From CAZWSX01 sp964636985 (GTDB lineage: Bacteria > Planctomycetota > Planctomycetia > Pirellulales > Pirellulaceae), in the NCBI GenBank assembly GCA_964636985.1, contig CAZWSX010000044.1:1-43769 (forward strand): a stretch of DNA of 43,769 nucleotides, in the 5' to 3' direction. Position 1 is the first letter of the stretch, and each line of letters opens with the position of its first letter. The notes below the pieces were generated by a model. It did not search any database. It saw nothing but the letters and a program-made list of their open reading frames with translations, and was not told where the DNA came from. Positions 32,951 through 41,509 of this stretch are shown in pieces. Position numbers and translations under genes: made by a program.

Positions 32951-33814
32951 CTACCGCGGGCCGTAGCACTTCCACGTCACTTTCCCGTCCGCCTGCCATC
33001 GGCACCACACGTGGGTAAACCTGGTGGGTAAGTCCGCATCACCAACAGACTCAGGCGCATCCCCGGCATGCCACGAAAACTCCTTCGTCGGCCGCGGAAG
33101 CTCGATCAGGAGAGACGACCCCGGACGCACTTCCACCTTTCCCGCCTTACTGCGGAACTGAATCGTGCGCGAGGTATCAATCGAATCCTCTGACGCATGG
33201 ACTTCTACCAGTTTTGTGGCGGCGATGGCTGACCGAACCTCCTCATCGGATTTTGCCAATGACGCCTCCCCACCAGTTGCCGCTGGGTTAGTTCCGTCCG
33301 GCTCGTTGGTGAAGGCCAAGGGCGGCACTCCACCAACCGCAAATCCGTCTGCCGCTGGGTTAGATCTCCCCGACTCCAGAGCCTTCCTATCACCTGACTT
33401 GCTTGGCTCTTGAGCAAAATCCTCGGCGCGGATCACATAGCTCGTTCCGCCCAACCACGGCTTTGCGACACCGTCCTTCAAGTTGAAGCCCCCGACACCC
33501 AGGTAAAGTGTCGTGCCTCCAATGTTTTCCTTTCGTACCGCAAACCGCACTTCGGTCTCCGGTTCTGTGATCACGCTTGCAGCGGCAAACTGAACGGCGC
33601 CCGCTATCAATTTCGTCGTTACATACTGTGGTTCAGAAAAGTGCAGACGAACTGTGAATGCTACCGCCCCGGACGCGTGCTCCGTCACGACACGGATCTG
33701 ATCATTCTCCTTGAGGTACTCCGGCGTCACCTTTACCACTTCGATTTCCGCCAACGCAGAATGAATCGGTGCAATCGCGAACGCGAGAGCAACCGCAACC
33801 ATGAGCCGATGCAT
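32951..33814 (-). CDS. secreted protein with TPEYL domain
   Basis: The product has 287 residues and begins with a signal peptide. It carries the same N-terminal domain as the 896-aa protein: VKVTPEYLKEN, then a pair of beta-rich stretches and TEVRFAVRKENIGGTTLYLG. A proline- and glycine-rich linker contains two short similar copies around NPAADGF and NPAATGG. The C-terminus is basic and Trp-rich (FTHVWCRWQADGKVTWKC). The function is unknown. AAGGAG precedes the start. Confidence 0.75.
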   Translation of the reverse strand: MHRLMVAVALAFAIAPIHSALAEIEVVKVTPEYLKENDQIRVVTEHASGAVAFTVRLHFSEPQYVTTKLIAGAVQFAAASVITEPETEVRFAVRKENIGGTTLYLGVGGFNLKDGVAKPWLGGTSYVIRAEDFAQEPSKSGDRKALESGRSNPAADGFAVGGVPPLAFTNEPDGTNPAATGGEASLAKSDEEVRSAIAATKLVEVHASEDSIDTSRTIQFRSKAGKVEVRPGSSLLIELPRPTKEFSWHAGDAPESVGDADLPTRFTHVWCRWQADGKVTWKCYGPR

Positions 33815-33963
33815 TGTTTATCTCCTTGGAAAGCACTGGGCTGAAATGCTGATCAAGCGCGGCCTCGACGGCTACGACTAGGTCGAGTGGATCTCGCGGC
33901 AACCGCGAAGCGGCGGCGGACTCCGCACGTGGGGCGAATGCCGTCTCGCTCGGCCGCCGTGAG

Positions 33964-34530
33964 TCACTCTGGAGCGTCGTGTCTTGAGAACATGACGCGA
34001 TCCACTACCTCCAACTGGTCCTGTGCAGCCGTTACACGCAGCCAGCCCGACCCTCGCTCGATTAGATCCGGGTTTTCGAGTGGCGGGAGCTGAATTCGCT
34101 CCAGGGCCGCATTGAGCATCTTTGCAAAAGCATGTTCAGTCATGTTGTCGTCCAACTGATTCAGCTTATAGACGCGCGATAAGAGAGGAATTGGCCGATC
34201 TGCGGATTCAGAGGCACGGTACTTCAGGAGCTCAGCCTCGTTGCGTTCCGCCAGAGTGCGGAGTTTGCCAATTGCGACGTCCAGCGCCTTGATACGATCC
34301 CCAATAGCTTTGCTCTTGCTTTTCTCTGAACCCTCCGGGAGTGTAGCCTCCTCCAACTCGGCTTCGAGCTTGAGAATGTGGGCGGCTTCATACACTTTGA
34401 AAACCGCCGAGAGTTCCGCTTCCAGGAGCCGTTCTTTGATGTTCGTGGCGCGCTGACTTGGTTCGTCAGCGAATAGTAGTGGGGCTGAGACCAAACAACA
34501 CACTAACGCGGCCGCAAACTTCCACTTCAT
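33964..34530 (-). CDS. secreted helical protein, unknown
   Basis: The start at ATG 34530 follows GGAGGAG and gives a signal peptide (FAAALVCCLVSAPLLFA), which makes it preferable to the upstream frame. The ~188-residue product is rich in charged helices (LLEAELSAVFKVYEAAHILK, then KSKAIGDRIKALDVAIGKLR) and probably forms a coiled coil. A C-terminal compact part follows (LERIQLPPLENPDLIERG). I recognise no family. An ECF-type promoter motif lies 58 bp upstream. Confidence 0.75.
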   Translation of the reverse strand: MKWKFAAALVCCLVSAPLLFADEPSQRATNIKERLLEAELSAVFKVYEAAHILKLEAELEEATLPEGSEKSKSKAIGDRIKALDVAIGKLRTLAERNEAELLKYRASESADRPIPLLSRVYKLNQLDDNMTEHAFAKMLNAALERIQLPPLENPDLIERGSGWLRVTAAQDQLEVVDRVMFSRHDAPE

Positions 34531-34588
34531 GACTGCTCCTCCTTCGCACTTTCGTGAATTTACGCCCCAGGCCACTCGGCCTCACGGA

Positions 34589-34619
34589 ATTACACGGTCC
34601 ACAGGCCCCGATTCGACGC
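34589..34619 (-). promoter_or_regulatory. ECF-type promoter, site B
   Basis: On the minus strand GCGTCGAAT (34619-34611), a 14-nt spacer and CGTGTAAT (34596-34589) lie 58 bp before the start of the secreted helical protein gene at 34530. Confidence 0.78.
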
Positions 34620-34710
34620 TCACCGAGTGAGAATTGTGAACTGCTTCGATCAATCCCTTCCGCGCAGCAAACCGTTGCGACTGTTGGATGATGATCGCAC
34701 GATCCATTGC

Positions 34711-34741
34711 ATTACACGCGAGAAGGCTCGATATTCGACGG
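34711..34741 (-). promoter_or_regulatory. ECF-type promoter, site C
   Basis: On the minus strand CCGTCGAAT (34741-34733, one base off), a 14-nt spacer and CGTGTAAT (34718-34711) match the other sites. It lies 114 bp upstream of site B, so the two may be tandem promoters. A 41-codon frame (34582-34707) begins four bases after its -10 block, but I see no support that it is translated. Confidence 0.65.
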
Positions 34742-34778
34742 GCGTGAGCCAACGATTCCCGAGCGACGATGCTCACAG

Positions 34779-35045
34779 TCAGTTCGCGATCTCAGTAAAG
34801 GCGGCTCTGGCCATTACGAGTTCGTCCGGTTCGCCGCCAAACTCGGATGACTGCCGAGCGTTCGCCTCACGAAACCCCAAACTGCGCAGCAGCGCGAGCG
34901 AATGTTACGCCAAGCGATGGGTATCGGCTGTGACGTCATCGAACAGTCCTGCACCAGTAACTCTTACGGCGAACCGAGCGAGTAGCTCGCGATCCAGCGG
35001 CTTGTGGCGACCGAATGCCGCCACGTCGCCCTGCAATTTACTCAT
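34779..35045 (-). pseudogene. small gene after the protease, with in-frame stop
   Basis: The ATG (35045-35043) overlaps the stop of the protease gene by eight bases, in translational-coupling style. The frame encodes 46 residues (LDRELLARFAVRVTGAGLFD, then TADTHRLA), meets TAA at 34905-34907 and then continues in the same frame for 41 residues (SLALLRSLGFREAN, then SSEFGGEPDELVMARAAF) to the stop at 34779. Both halves read as one ~88-residue cytoplasmic protein. The TAA is a nonsense change, most simply from GAA, or a sequence error. I do not recognise the family. Confidence 0.55.
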
Positions 35046-37005
35046 CCAGTCGCGGGCTCAGCTTCCCCGACTTCAGTTCTGGAAGGGCCTGTTCGATGAC
35101 GTCGCCGGGGATCGCCACGCAGCTATGCGCGGCCTGCGAGACATTGATTCCAATAACCTGGCCGTGCAAATCGACAACCGGACCGCCGCATTCCTGCGGC
35201 GATAGTCCGCAATCGTGCTCAATGATGGTTCGCAACGCTGATAGCACATCACGACGTGCGACGCTAATCACACCCGTCGGTAAAGGCACGGACTGCGCCC
35301 CTGGCGCCACGACCAAGGTTCCGACGGCAGGGTTCCGATCGCCCCAAGCAACCGGCTCAAGACCTGCTGCGGACAGTTTCAGCAGCGCGATATCAATGTT
35401 GTCCTTGATGCCGACGATCTTCGCCGCCACGATTCTGCCATCGTGCAACCGGCATTGTGGTCGCAGTGGGAGAACGCTGGCTTTCGTGACCACCCATCCA
35501 TCGGGCGCGACGACTGCCCCGAGGGCCACCGTGCCCCCGTCTCCATCACAAACGGTCACGATGCTGCGGCGGATTCGCTGCACGATCTCGTGATACGGCA
35601 GGGCCGAAGTTGCACCCAGTTTCCAACAATCGAGAGGAAGTCGTGTCGCCTTGCGCAAACTCGCGATGGCCTCAGCCTTTTGCGACTCATCAGCGGGGAG
35701 TACCTCGCTCTTGAGCATCTTGGGCAGTCGCTCGCGAACGAACGCGCTCGAAGTGTATGCAAATGGCACTCCATGCCTTTGCGCAATCTGGCTTGCTGCA
35801 CCGTCGTAGAGTTGCACCAATGCGCTTTTGTGGATGATCCCGATGAGCCGCCCGTTTAGGTCGTACAGCGGCCCGCCTGAGTCGCCACCATTGGTGCGAC
35901 AGTCGGTCACAAACGAACCGTGTTTGGTCAGCGAAACCGAATCGCAGCAGACGACTCGACCAAACCTCGCCACGGGGCCACGACCGGGATTCGATGCCGA
36001 CAACGGATGTCCAATTTTTAAGACGCCGTCTCCCAACTTGACGCCATCACTGTCGCCTAGCGGCGTGAACGCATAGGGACTCGGTTCGACGATTTGAAGC
36101 AGCGAGAGATCATGCGTCAGGTCGGCTCCTAGCAGTTCTGCGTTCCGTTGGGTGCCATCTTGGAGAGTGATTTTCACACGCTGGCCAGGCTTTGCTCCCT
36201 CTGCATGGCTCACGTGCCACTGGGAAACCACCAAGCCCTCTGAGGTGACAATCACACCGGTTCCATCGTTGACTTGCACGACGGCCGGTAGCACTTCTTT
36301 GATCACCCCGACAATCTGTGTCTCCAACTTTTGCAAGGCCGCCAAATTCTTCGGATAGTTCTCCGCGCATGAACGATCCTCGGTGACGAATCCCTCAGGT
36401 GTGGAGGTCGCAAACAGTTTCTCGCTCTCTTTCGCCGTCGAAATCCAACTGAAATCGCTGTAGACGTAGCGATTAACCGCGCCTGCCGTAACTGGGTTGA
36501 CGTTTTCCAGTTCAAACCGAACGGGGAGATCACTTTGCTTATCAATCCATACGGTCGTCGAAGTCGTCGGCCCGTCCCTCAATACGAATTTCACGGTCTC
36601 CCGCCCATCAATCGTTAAGGTTTCTGCAGTTGCCTTCGTGTTCCGCTTCAATTCGCTCACATACTCAAGAAACGACTTAAATGTCTCCACCGCGATCGCC
36701 GGCGGCGCGATCCGCGTTGCGACCCTGGTGTGGGAGTTCGTTATCAGCGTCCGGCCGATTTGCAAGTCCTGCACCGATATCGACTCCGCTCCATCGGACA
36801 GAATCTGCTCGTTACGAAATCGCGGCCCCTTGAGATCCGCATACATCGTGCTCACCGCCTCCGTAATCTTCTTGCCTTCGGACTCAACGACGTGCAGTTG
36901 CCTGTACCGGACGACATTGGGAGAGGCTTTAATCTGAGCGCTGACCGGGCATTGCAGCTGCGTAAAAATCGACAACATGCTGATGAGCAACAGTGACCGA
37001 GACAT
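35038..37005 (-). CDS. secreted tandem trypsin-like serine protease, second domain dead
   Basis: The start at ATG 37005 follows AAGGAG. The 655-residue product has a signal peptide (LLLISMLSIFTQLQCPVSAQ), then an N-terminal LolA/lipoprotein-carrier-like beta domain (~30-205). An active-looking HtrA/trypsin-type domain follows: His264 (SQWHVSH), Asp299 (THDLSLL), Ser376 (GGDSGGPL). A second, similar domain (~480-640) has lost its catalysis: the His position reads TKAS (Ser510) and the Ser position reads ECGGPV (Cys606), with Asp539 kept. It probably cleaves periplasmic or extracellular proteins, the second domain serving in binding. Confidence 0.85.
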   Translation of the reverse strand: MSRSLLLISMLSIFTQLQCPVSAQIKASPNVVRYRQLHVVESEGKKITEAVSTMYADLKGPRFRNEQILSDGAESISVQDLQIGRTLITNSHTRVATRIAPPAIAVETFKSFLEYVSELKRNTKATAETLTIDGRETVKFVLRDGPTTSTTVWIDKQSDLPVRFELENVNPVTAGAVNRYVYSDFSWISTAKESEKLFATSTPEGFVTEDRSCAENYPKNLAALQKLETQIVGVIKEVLPAVVQVNDGTGVIVTSEGLVVSQWHVSHAEGAKPGQRVKITLQDGTQRNAELLGADLTHDLSLLQIVEPSPYAFTPLGDSDGVKLGDGVLKIGHPLSASNPGRGPVARFGRVVCCDSVSLTKHGSFVTDCRTNGGDSGGPLYDLNGRLIGIIHKSALVQLYDGAASQIAQRHGVPFAYTSSAFVRERLPKMLKSEVLPADESQKAEAIASLRKATRLPLDCWKLGATSALPYHEIVQRIRRSIVTVCDGDGGTVALGAVVAPDGWVVTKASVLPLRPQCRLHDGRIVAAKIVGIKDNIDIALLKLSAAGLEPVAWGDRNPAVGTLVVAPGAQSVPLPTGVISVARRDVLSALRTIIEHDCGLSPQECGGPVVDLHGQVIGINVSQAAHSCVAIPGDVIEQALPELKSGKLSPRLDE

Positions 37006-37066
37006 TGTTTTCTCCTTCATCGCACGAATCCCGCAAGTGCCATTCGGAAAGTTCGAAGCATACGAT

Positions 37067-37162
37067 TCAGCAGTCCACAACGAAGACCGCAGCGACAACG
37101 AGCGCGCACCGTCGGATCAGTTTCAACTCGCCCAGTAGTCTTTGGATTTGCTCTTCGTTCAT
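37067..37162 (-). CDS. 31-codon membrane peptide before the protease
   Basis: This short frame starts at ATG 37162, 41 bp after the -10 block of ECF-type site D, and encodes MNEEQIQRLLGELK followed by a hydrophobic helix (CALVVAAVFVVDC). A longer in-frame version would start at 37303 (MAQTAVVLIQVLLGL), but the promoter motif lies inside it. The ribosome binding site is weak. It may be a real small membrane protein co-transcribed with the protease. Confidence 0.4.
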   Translation of the reverse strand: MNEEQIQRLLGELKLIRRCALVVAAVFVVDC

Positions 37163-37203
37163 GGACGTTCCACTTTCGATGCGCGATTCGGGTAAACTAA
37201 GTA

Positions 37204-37234
37204 ATGACACGCTGTTGAACTCGAAATTCGACGC
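37204..37234 (-). promoter_or_regulatory. ECF-type promoter, site D
   Basis: On the minus strand GCGTCGAAT (37234-37226), 14 nt and CGTGTCAT (37211-37204, one base off). It lies upstream of the small membrane ORF and the secreted protease (start 37005). Confidence 0.7.
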
Positions 37235-37523
37235 CAAATATCGGGCGAGTAACACGCCCAAGCCGAGAAGCACTTGAATCAGAACGACGGCGGTTTGAGC
37301 CATTTCAGCCTCCGTTTTGAGACAAGGGAATCATCAGAATTGCGATGCACGGCCGTCGATCGACCAAGGTAACCTGGCGGCGGCCAAAAACCCTCAATCT
37401 CAGAATCTGCCCTATCCGTCGCTCGGGTTGACCACCTTGTTCGGCGGTTCTGCTACGACCTTTTCGCGCCAGGACAGGTTCGCGGCTCCGTATCGCCACA
37501 CCAGTCCGCATGCCCGATCCTGC

Positions 37524-37544
37524 CGCCGAACTTAGGGTTCGGCG
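37524..37544. other. hairpin over the kinase stop codon
   Basis: CGCCGAAC (37524-37531) and GTTCGGCG (37537-37544) form a perfect 8-bp stem whose 5-nt loop holds the TAA stop of the kinase gene. There is no T-run, so its role is unclear. Confidence 0.4.
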
Positions 37545-40500
37545 ATGTCAGTCCCGTTTACGACATTCCATCGCTTCACAAGACCATCACCGCCAGCGCT
37601 CATCAGGCCGAGCGGTTCCTTTCCAAGAAAGGCCGTGCCGATCATCGCGTTGCGATGCGCAGTGATCGCTTGCCGTTCTTCAAGGGTGCCGACGTCCCAC
37701 ACGCGCACCACCGCATCGTCGGCTCCGCTGATGAGCGTCGTGCCGTCCGGACTGAACGTCAGGCACCGAATCGCGCGATCTTGCTTTCGGAGTGCGCGCC
37801 GGTCCCAGCCGGTTCGAGCGCTCCACAACAGCAAATGACCGTCTTCGCTCCCCGTGGCGATCGTGCTTCCGTCCGGACTCACCGCCGCAGCGCTGATCGG
37901 AGACCGATGAACATCACACGTCATGAGCAAATCGTGGTTACCGGTCCTCCAGATTTTTGCAGTCCCATCGGCGCACGTCGTCAGCAGCCGGGCGTCATCG
38001 ATGATCTGCACTTGCGTCACGGCGGAGGCATGCGCCTCCCATCTCTGCGTCTCAGTGCCTTCCGCCAGATCCCATTCCGCGACGGAACTGTCCGCCGATC
38101 CGGTCCAGGCCGTCTTACCATCCGAGGTGACGGCGACGGACGCCACGGCATCGACATGCGCCATCACATGCTTCTCACAACGGCCCGAAGCGATGTTCCA
38201 CACGCGCAGCGTACCGTCCGCTCCGCCTGAGATCACGCGGTCGACGGTCGGAACAAACGCCACCGCATGGACCGGCCCGAAGTGGCCAGCGCCGACATCC
38301 GCCGCAGCCTTCACGCCGGGCATCGCCGCCAGCGTTCGACCGGTCCCCACCTCCCGAACGAGAATCCCGCCATCCTCGCGGCCCACGATGAACCGTTCGC
38401 CATCCGCTGAGACGGCTAAGCTGCGATTCGCCGAACTTGGCAGCCATCCATCATGATTCGCGTCCAGCGTCCCGACACTCATTCCTTCCGGCAGGCTCCA
38501 CAGGGTTACGACCTGATCGTGTCCTCCGGAGGCAAGCAGCGAGCCGTTGGGCGATACAGCCATCGCAGTGACATGCGATTGGCCCGAACGCATCGAGATC
38601 TCGGGGACTTCCGATTCAGCCGTCCACAGCGAGACACCGGAGCGCGGACCGAGCGTAACAACGCCGCGTCCCTCGGGAAGGTGCCGCACGGCGACCAAAC
38701 CCGATGCCTTGTCGCGGTACGTCCGCACCGATTCCCCGGTGGCGATATCCCAAGTTCGCGCGAACCCGTCGAGACAGGCCGTGGTGAAATGGGATCCGTC
38801 CTTCCCCGGCACAAACGTGACATCCATGACCGGCGCCGCATGTCGCGTCGATGTAAGGCGACGTCCTGATTTCGTCTCAAAGACGAGTGCCGTCCCGATG
38901 GACCGCTCCGGTGGAAATCTTCCCCCGCCAGCGGCGAGTTTTGTTTCATCGTCAGAAAACCCCAAGCAAATTGTGGGCTCAGAGCCATTTTCAAACTCAA
39001 GGCCCGATCGCTCAAAATTCTTCGTCGCATTCCAAGCCGTTATCGATCCCGATTGCGTTCCCGCCACCAGCCAGGCTCCGCGCGGGGAAAATCGCACCGC
39101 GGTGTCCCCTTTTCCGAGTTGTTCCCGCAAAACCGGCTTCCCCGTGTCGACGCTCAGTACTTCCATGCTCCCTTGCCCGCTGCCGACGGCCAGGTAGCGA
39201 CGGTCTGGGGACATGTCCAGGCTGAAGACTCCAGCTTGCACGGGAAATGCAGCTTCCAACTTTTTCTCATTCACATCCCAGACCTGGACGGTCCCGAACT
39301 TGGCCGTCGCCGCCTGGGGCGCGTCGTTTATTCCCACAAGGAGCTTCGAGCCGTCCCGGGCGAACGTGATCGAGCGCACGTAACCAAGCGGCGACGGAAT
39401 CGTAGTCGGATTTGGCTTCAAGGCGAGCGGCGTCGTGTTCCGAGGCGTACTTGCCGCGTCACTGGGCAGCTTGGCATCCACAGCTGTCTGCTGGTTTGGC
39501 GCGGTTCCTCCCGGCAGCTGCATTAAGGCGACACCCGAGATCAACCCTGCTCCAACAACGAGCGCGGCGACAACCATCGCCGCTGTCCGCCGCCGTCGCG
39601 GCTTCTGGCTTTGCGCGGCCTCGCGCAGCAGGTCGCCTGCGCGTTTTGGCAAGGGCATGACCGTGGGGTGCTGGACGTGCGCCAAGCATTGCAGCATCAG
39701 TTCCGCCACGTCCTTGGCTGATGCGAATCGATGCTCGGGTGTTTTGTCGAGCAACGTGAAAATGATCGCTTCCAACCAGGCGGGAACCTCTGCATTGCGC
39801 TCGCGGATGAGGCGAGGATTGTCGTCGGTGATTTTGCGCAACGCACCGTGGCTGGATTCACTCCGGAACGGCGACCGCCCGGTGCACGCCGCATAGAGCA
39901 CGCTCCCCAAGCTGAAGAGATCGCTCAGCGGACCGACCGTTTCGCCTCGCGCCTGTTCCGGAGACATGTACTCGGGTGTTCCAGCGAGGATACCGTCCTG
40001 CGTCAGCGACGAATCATCGACCGCTCTCGCCAGTCCAAAGTCCGTGATGCGCAGCCGTTCCACGCCGTCTTCCAAGAGAATGTTCGCCGGCTTGATGTCC
40101 CGATGGACCAGCCCTTGTGCATGGGCCGCAGCCAGGCCGGCTGCAATCTGATGCCCGACCCGCAGGACTTCGACCGGTCGAAGGGGGCCTCCAAGATCCA
40201 ATCGCTTTTGCAACGATTGACCGCGAATGTACGGCATGACTAAGTAAGGCAACCCGTTGGCTTCCGAAACTCCGTGAATTGCGATGACGTTGTCATGTAC
40301 GACGGCGGCAGCGGCTTGCGCCTCGCGCGAGAAGCGTTTTCTAGCCGTCGCGTTGGCAGCGAGGTGTGGCGCGAGCACTTTGATGGCGACAAACCGGTTG
40401 AGCGCGCGGTCCCAGCCTTTCAAGACGATCCCCATGCCGCCGGAGCCGATGATCCCGGCGATTTCATACCCGCCCAGACGCCCCAGCATCTGCGGGTCGT

Positions 40501-40777
40501 CGGTGGCCCCCAAGAATTTGGTAATGGAGCTTGCCGGGGACTTACAGGGATTCGACGACCCGTCCAATGAGGAGACGCTCCCGACCTGCAAATCGGACAA
40601 CTGCTCACGTACTTCGTTCCATTCGTCCGGCTCCGCTGCAAGCGAGTCGAGTGCGGTGCGGCATGAGGAACAGTACTCCAGGTGTGACTCCACGCGGTGG
40701 CAATCATCCCCGTGTAATTGCCCACGCAACAAAGACTCCAATAAGGCTTCATTGCACGGAGTTGAGTGCGATTCCAT
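37532..40777 (-). CDS. Ser/Thr protein kinase with zinc finger and WD40 repeats
   Basis: The protein has 1081 residues. An N-terminal anti-sigma-type zinc finger (CHRVESHLEYCSSC) is followed by a kinase domain (~95-370) with a complete set: GSGGMGIV loop, AIKVL lysine, HRDIKPANI, DFG (ITDFGLA) and GTPEYMSPEQ. A single membrane helix (AAMVVAALVVGAGLISGVAL, ~400-420) leads to about a dozen WD40 repeats outside the membrane (GHDQVVTLWSLP and similar). It starts 15 bp after the ECF sigma gene behind GGAGATC. In planctomycetes such kinases are often encoded beside an ECF sigma factor, and the zinc finger suggests that it binds the sigma factor directly. Confidence 0.93.
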   Translation of the reverse strand: MESHSTPCNEALLESLLRGQLHGDDCHRVESHLEYCSSCRTALDSLAAEPDEWNEVREQLSDLQVGSVSSLDGSSNPCKSPASSITKFLGATDDPQMLGRLGGYEIAGIIGSGGMGIVLKGWDRALNRFVAIKVLAPHLAANATARKRFSREAQAAAAVVHDNVIAIHGVSEANGLPYLVMPYIRGQSLQKRLDLGGPLRPVEVLRVGHQIAAGLAAAHAQGLVHRDIKPANILLEDGVERLRITDFGLARAVDDSSLTQDGILAGTPEYMSPEQARGETVGPLSDLFSLGSVLYAACTGRSPFRSESSHGALRKITDDNPRLIRERNAEVPAWLEAIIFTLLDKTPEHRFASAKDVAELMLQCLAHVQHPTVMPLPKRAGDLLREAAQSQKPRRRRTAAMVVAALVVGAGLISGVALMQLPGGTAPNQQTAVDAKLPSDAASTPRNTTPLALKPNPTTIPSPLGYVRSITFARDGSKLLVGINDAPQAATAKFGTVQVWDVNEKKLEAAFPVQAGVFSLDMSPDRRYLAVGSGQGSMEVLSVDTGKPVLREQLGKGDTAVRFSPRGAWLVAGTQSGSITAWNATKNFERSGLEFENGSEPTICLGFSDDETKLAAGGGRFPPERSIGTALVFETKSGRRLTSTRHAAPVMDVTFVPGKDGSHFTTACLDGFARTWDIATGESVRTYRDKASGLVAVRHLPEGRGVVTLGPRSGVSLWTAESEVPEISMRSGQSHVTAMAVSPNGSLLASGGHDQVVTLWSLPEGMSVGTLDANHDGWLPSSANRSLAVSADGERFIVGREDGGILVREVGTGRTLAAMPGVKAAADVGAGHFGPVHAVAFVPTVDRVISGGADGTLRVWNIASGRCEKHVMAHVDAVASVAVTSDGKTAWTGSADSSVAEWDLAEGTETQRWEAHASAVTQVQIIDDARLLTTCADGTAKIWRTGNHDLLMTCDVHRSPISAAAVSPDGSTIATGSEDGHLLLWSARTGWDRRALRKQDRAIRCLTFSPDGTTLISGADDAVVRVWDVGTLEERQAITAHRNAMIGTAFLGKEPLGLMSAGGDGLVKRWNVVNGTDIAEP

Positions 40778-40792
40778 GTATCTGATCTCCGC

Positions 40793-41410
40793 TCATTCAC
40801 CGAATAGTTCGGATGCATCCGTCAGTTCGTCGCCGAACTCGCGAATGCGCTCGACAAGCCGCCGCATCACCCGCCCTTTGCACGCATAGACCGCCCCGAC
40901 CGTCTTGCCCACGCGTCGGGACGCTTCCTCCGCCGGGAGGCCTTCGACGGCCATCAACCAAAATGACTGCCAAGTTGGTTCCGCGAACTCTCCACGAACG
41001 ACGGACGCGACGCGGTGGAAGACCTGCCGGCGGAGCTCCATTCGAAGGATGCGCGAGTCCTCGTTGCGGGCCGCCTGCTCCGCCAATTGCGACTGAGCGT
41101 TCGATCCGGCAGGGAGTGGGCGTGCCGACTGCCGCCGCAGCGCGTCGATGACATGGCGGTTCGCGATCGTGAAGAGCCACGTTCGGAACTTGGCGCGCTT
41201 CCCGTCCGGCTGCCATCGCGTGATGGCACCAGCCACCGACACAAACACCCTTTGAGCCAAGTCTTCGCAGTCGGCGGGCTGCAATCCCTTGTGCCTGGCC
41301 AGCCGCTCGATGGCCGGTCGATAGATTTCGACAAATTCAAACCAAGCCTGTTCGTCTCCGCTGTCGCGGAGGCGCATCAGAAGGCTTTGGTTTGTTTCCG
41401 GTAAATCCAT
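40793..41410 (-). CDS. ECF-type RNA polymerase sigma factor
   Basis: This is a 205-residue group 4 (ECF) sigma factor. Region 2 includes FEFVEIYRPAIERLARHKGL, DCEDLAQRVFVSV and FRTWLFTIANRHVIDALRR; region 4 has LPAEEASRRVGKTVGAVYAC and the recognition helix KGRVMRRLVERI. It lies directly upstream of the kinase and probably forms one transcription unit with it. Motif site E, 48 bp before its start, suggests that it drives its own gene. The zinc-finger part of the kinase may be its anti-sigma factor. Confidence 0.93.
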   Translation of the reverse strand: MDLPETNQSLLMRLRDSGDEQAWFEFVEIYRPAIERLARHKGLQPADCEDLAQRVFVSVAGAITRWQPDGKRAKFRTWLFTIANRHVIDALRRQSARPLPAGSNAQSQLAEQAARNEDSRILRMELRRQVFHRVASVVRGEFAEPTWQSFWLMAVEGLPAEEASRRVGKTVGAVYACKGRVMRRLVERIREFGDELTDASELFGE

Positions 41411-41458
41411 GGAACCAGCTTCGTGCTCTCGAAATAGCAGAGTACGGAGACACGCTCA

Positions 41459-41489
41459 ATTACACGTTCGTTGGCGGAGAATTCGACGC
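41459..41489 (-). promoter_or_regulatory. ECF-type promoter, site E (before the sigma gene)
   Basis: On the minus strand GCGTCGAAT (41489-41481), 14 nt and CGTGTAAT (41466-41459), 48 bp before the sigma factor start. It implies autoregulation. Confidence 0.78.
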
Positions 41490-41509
41490 TTCCATTCTAC
41501 TGCGGCTGG

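Noticed and set aside
1925..35045. An altered genetic code to explain the in-frame stops
   Set aside because: The three interrupting stops are TAG, TGA and TAA, and each of these is used as a normal terminator by other genes in the window.
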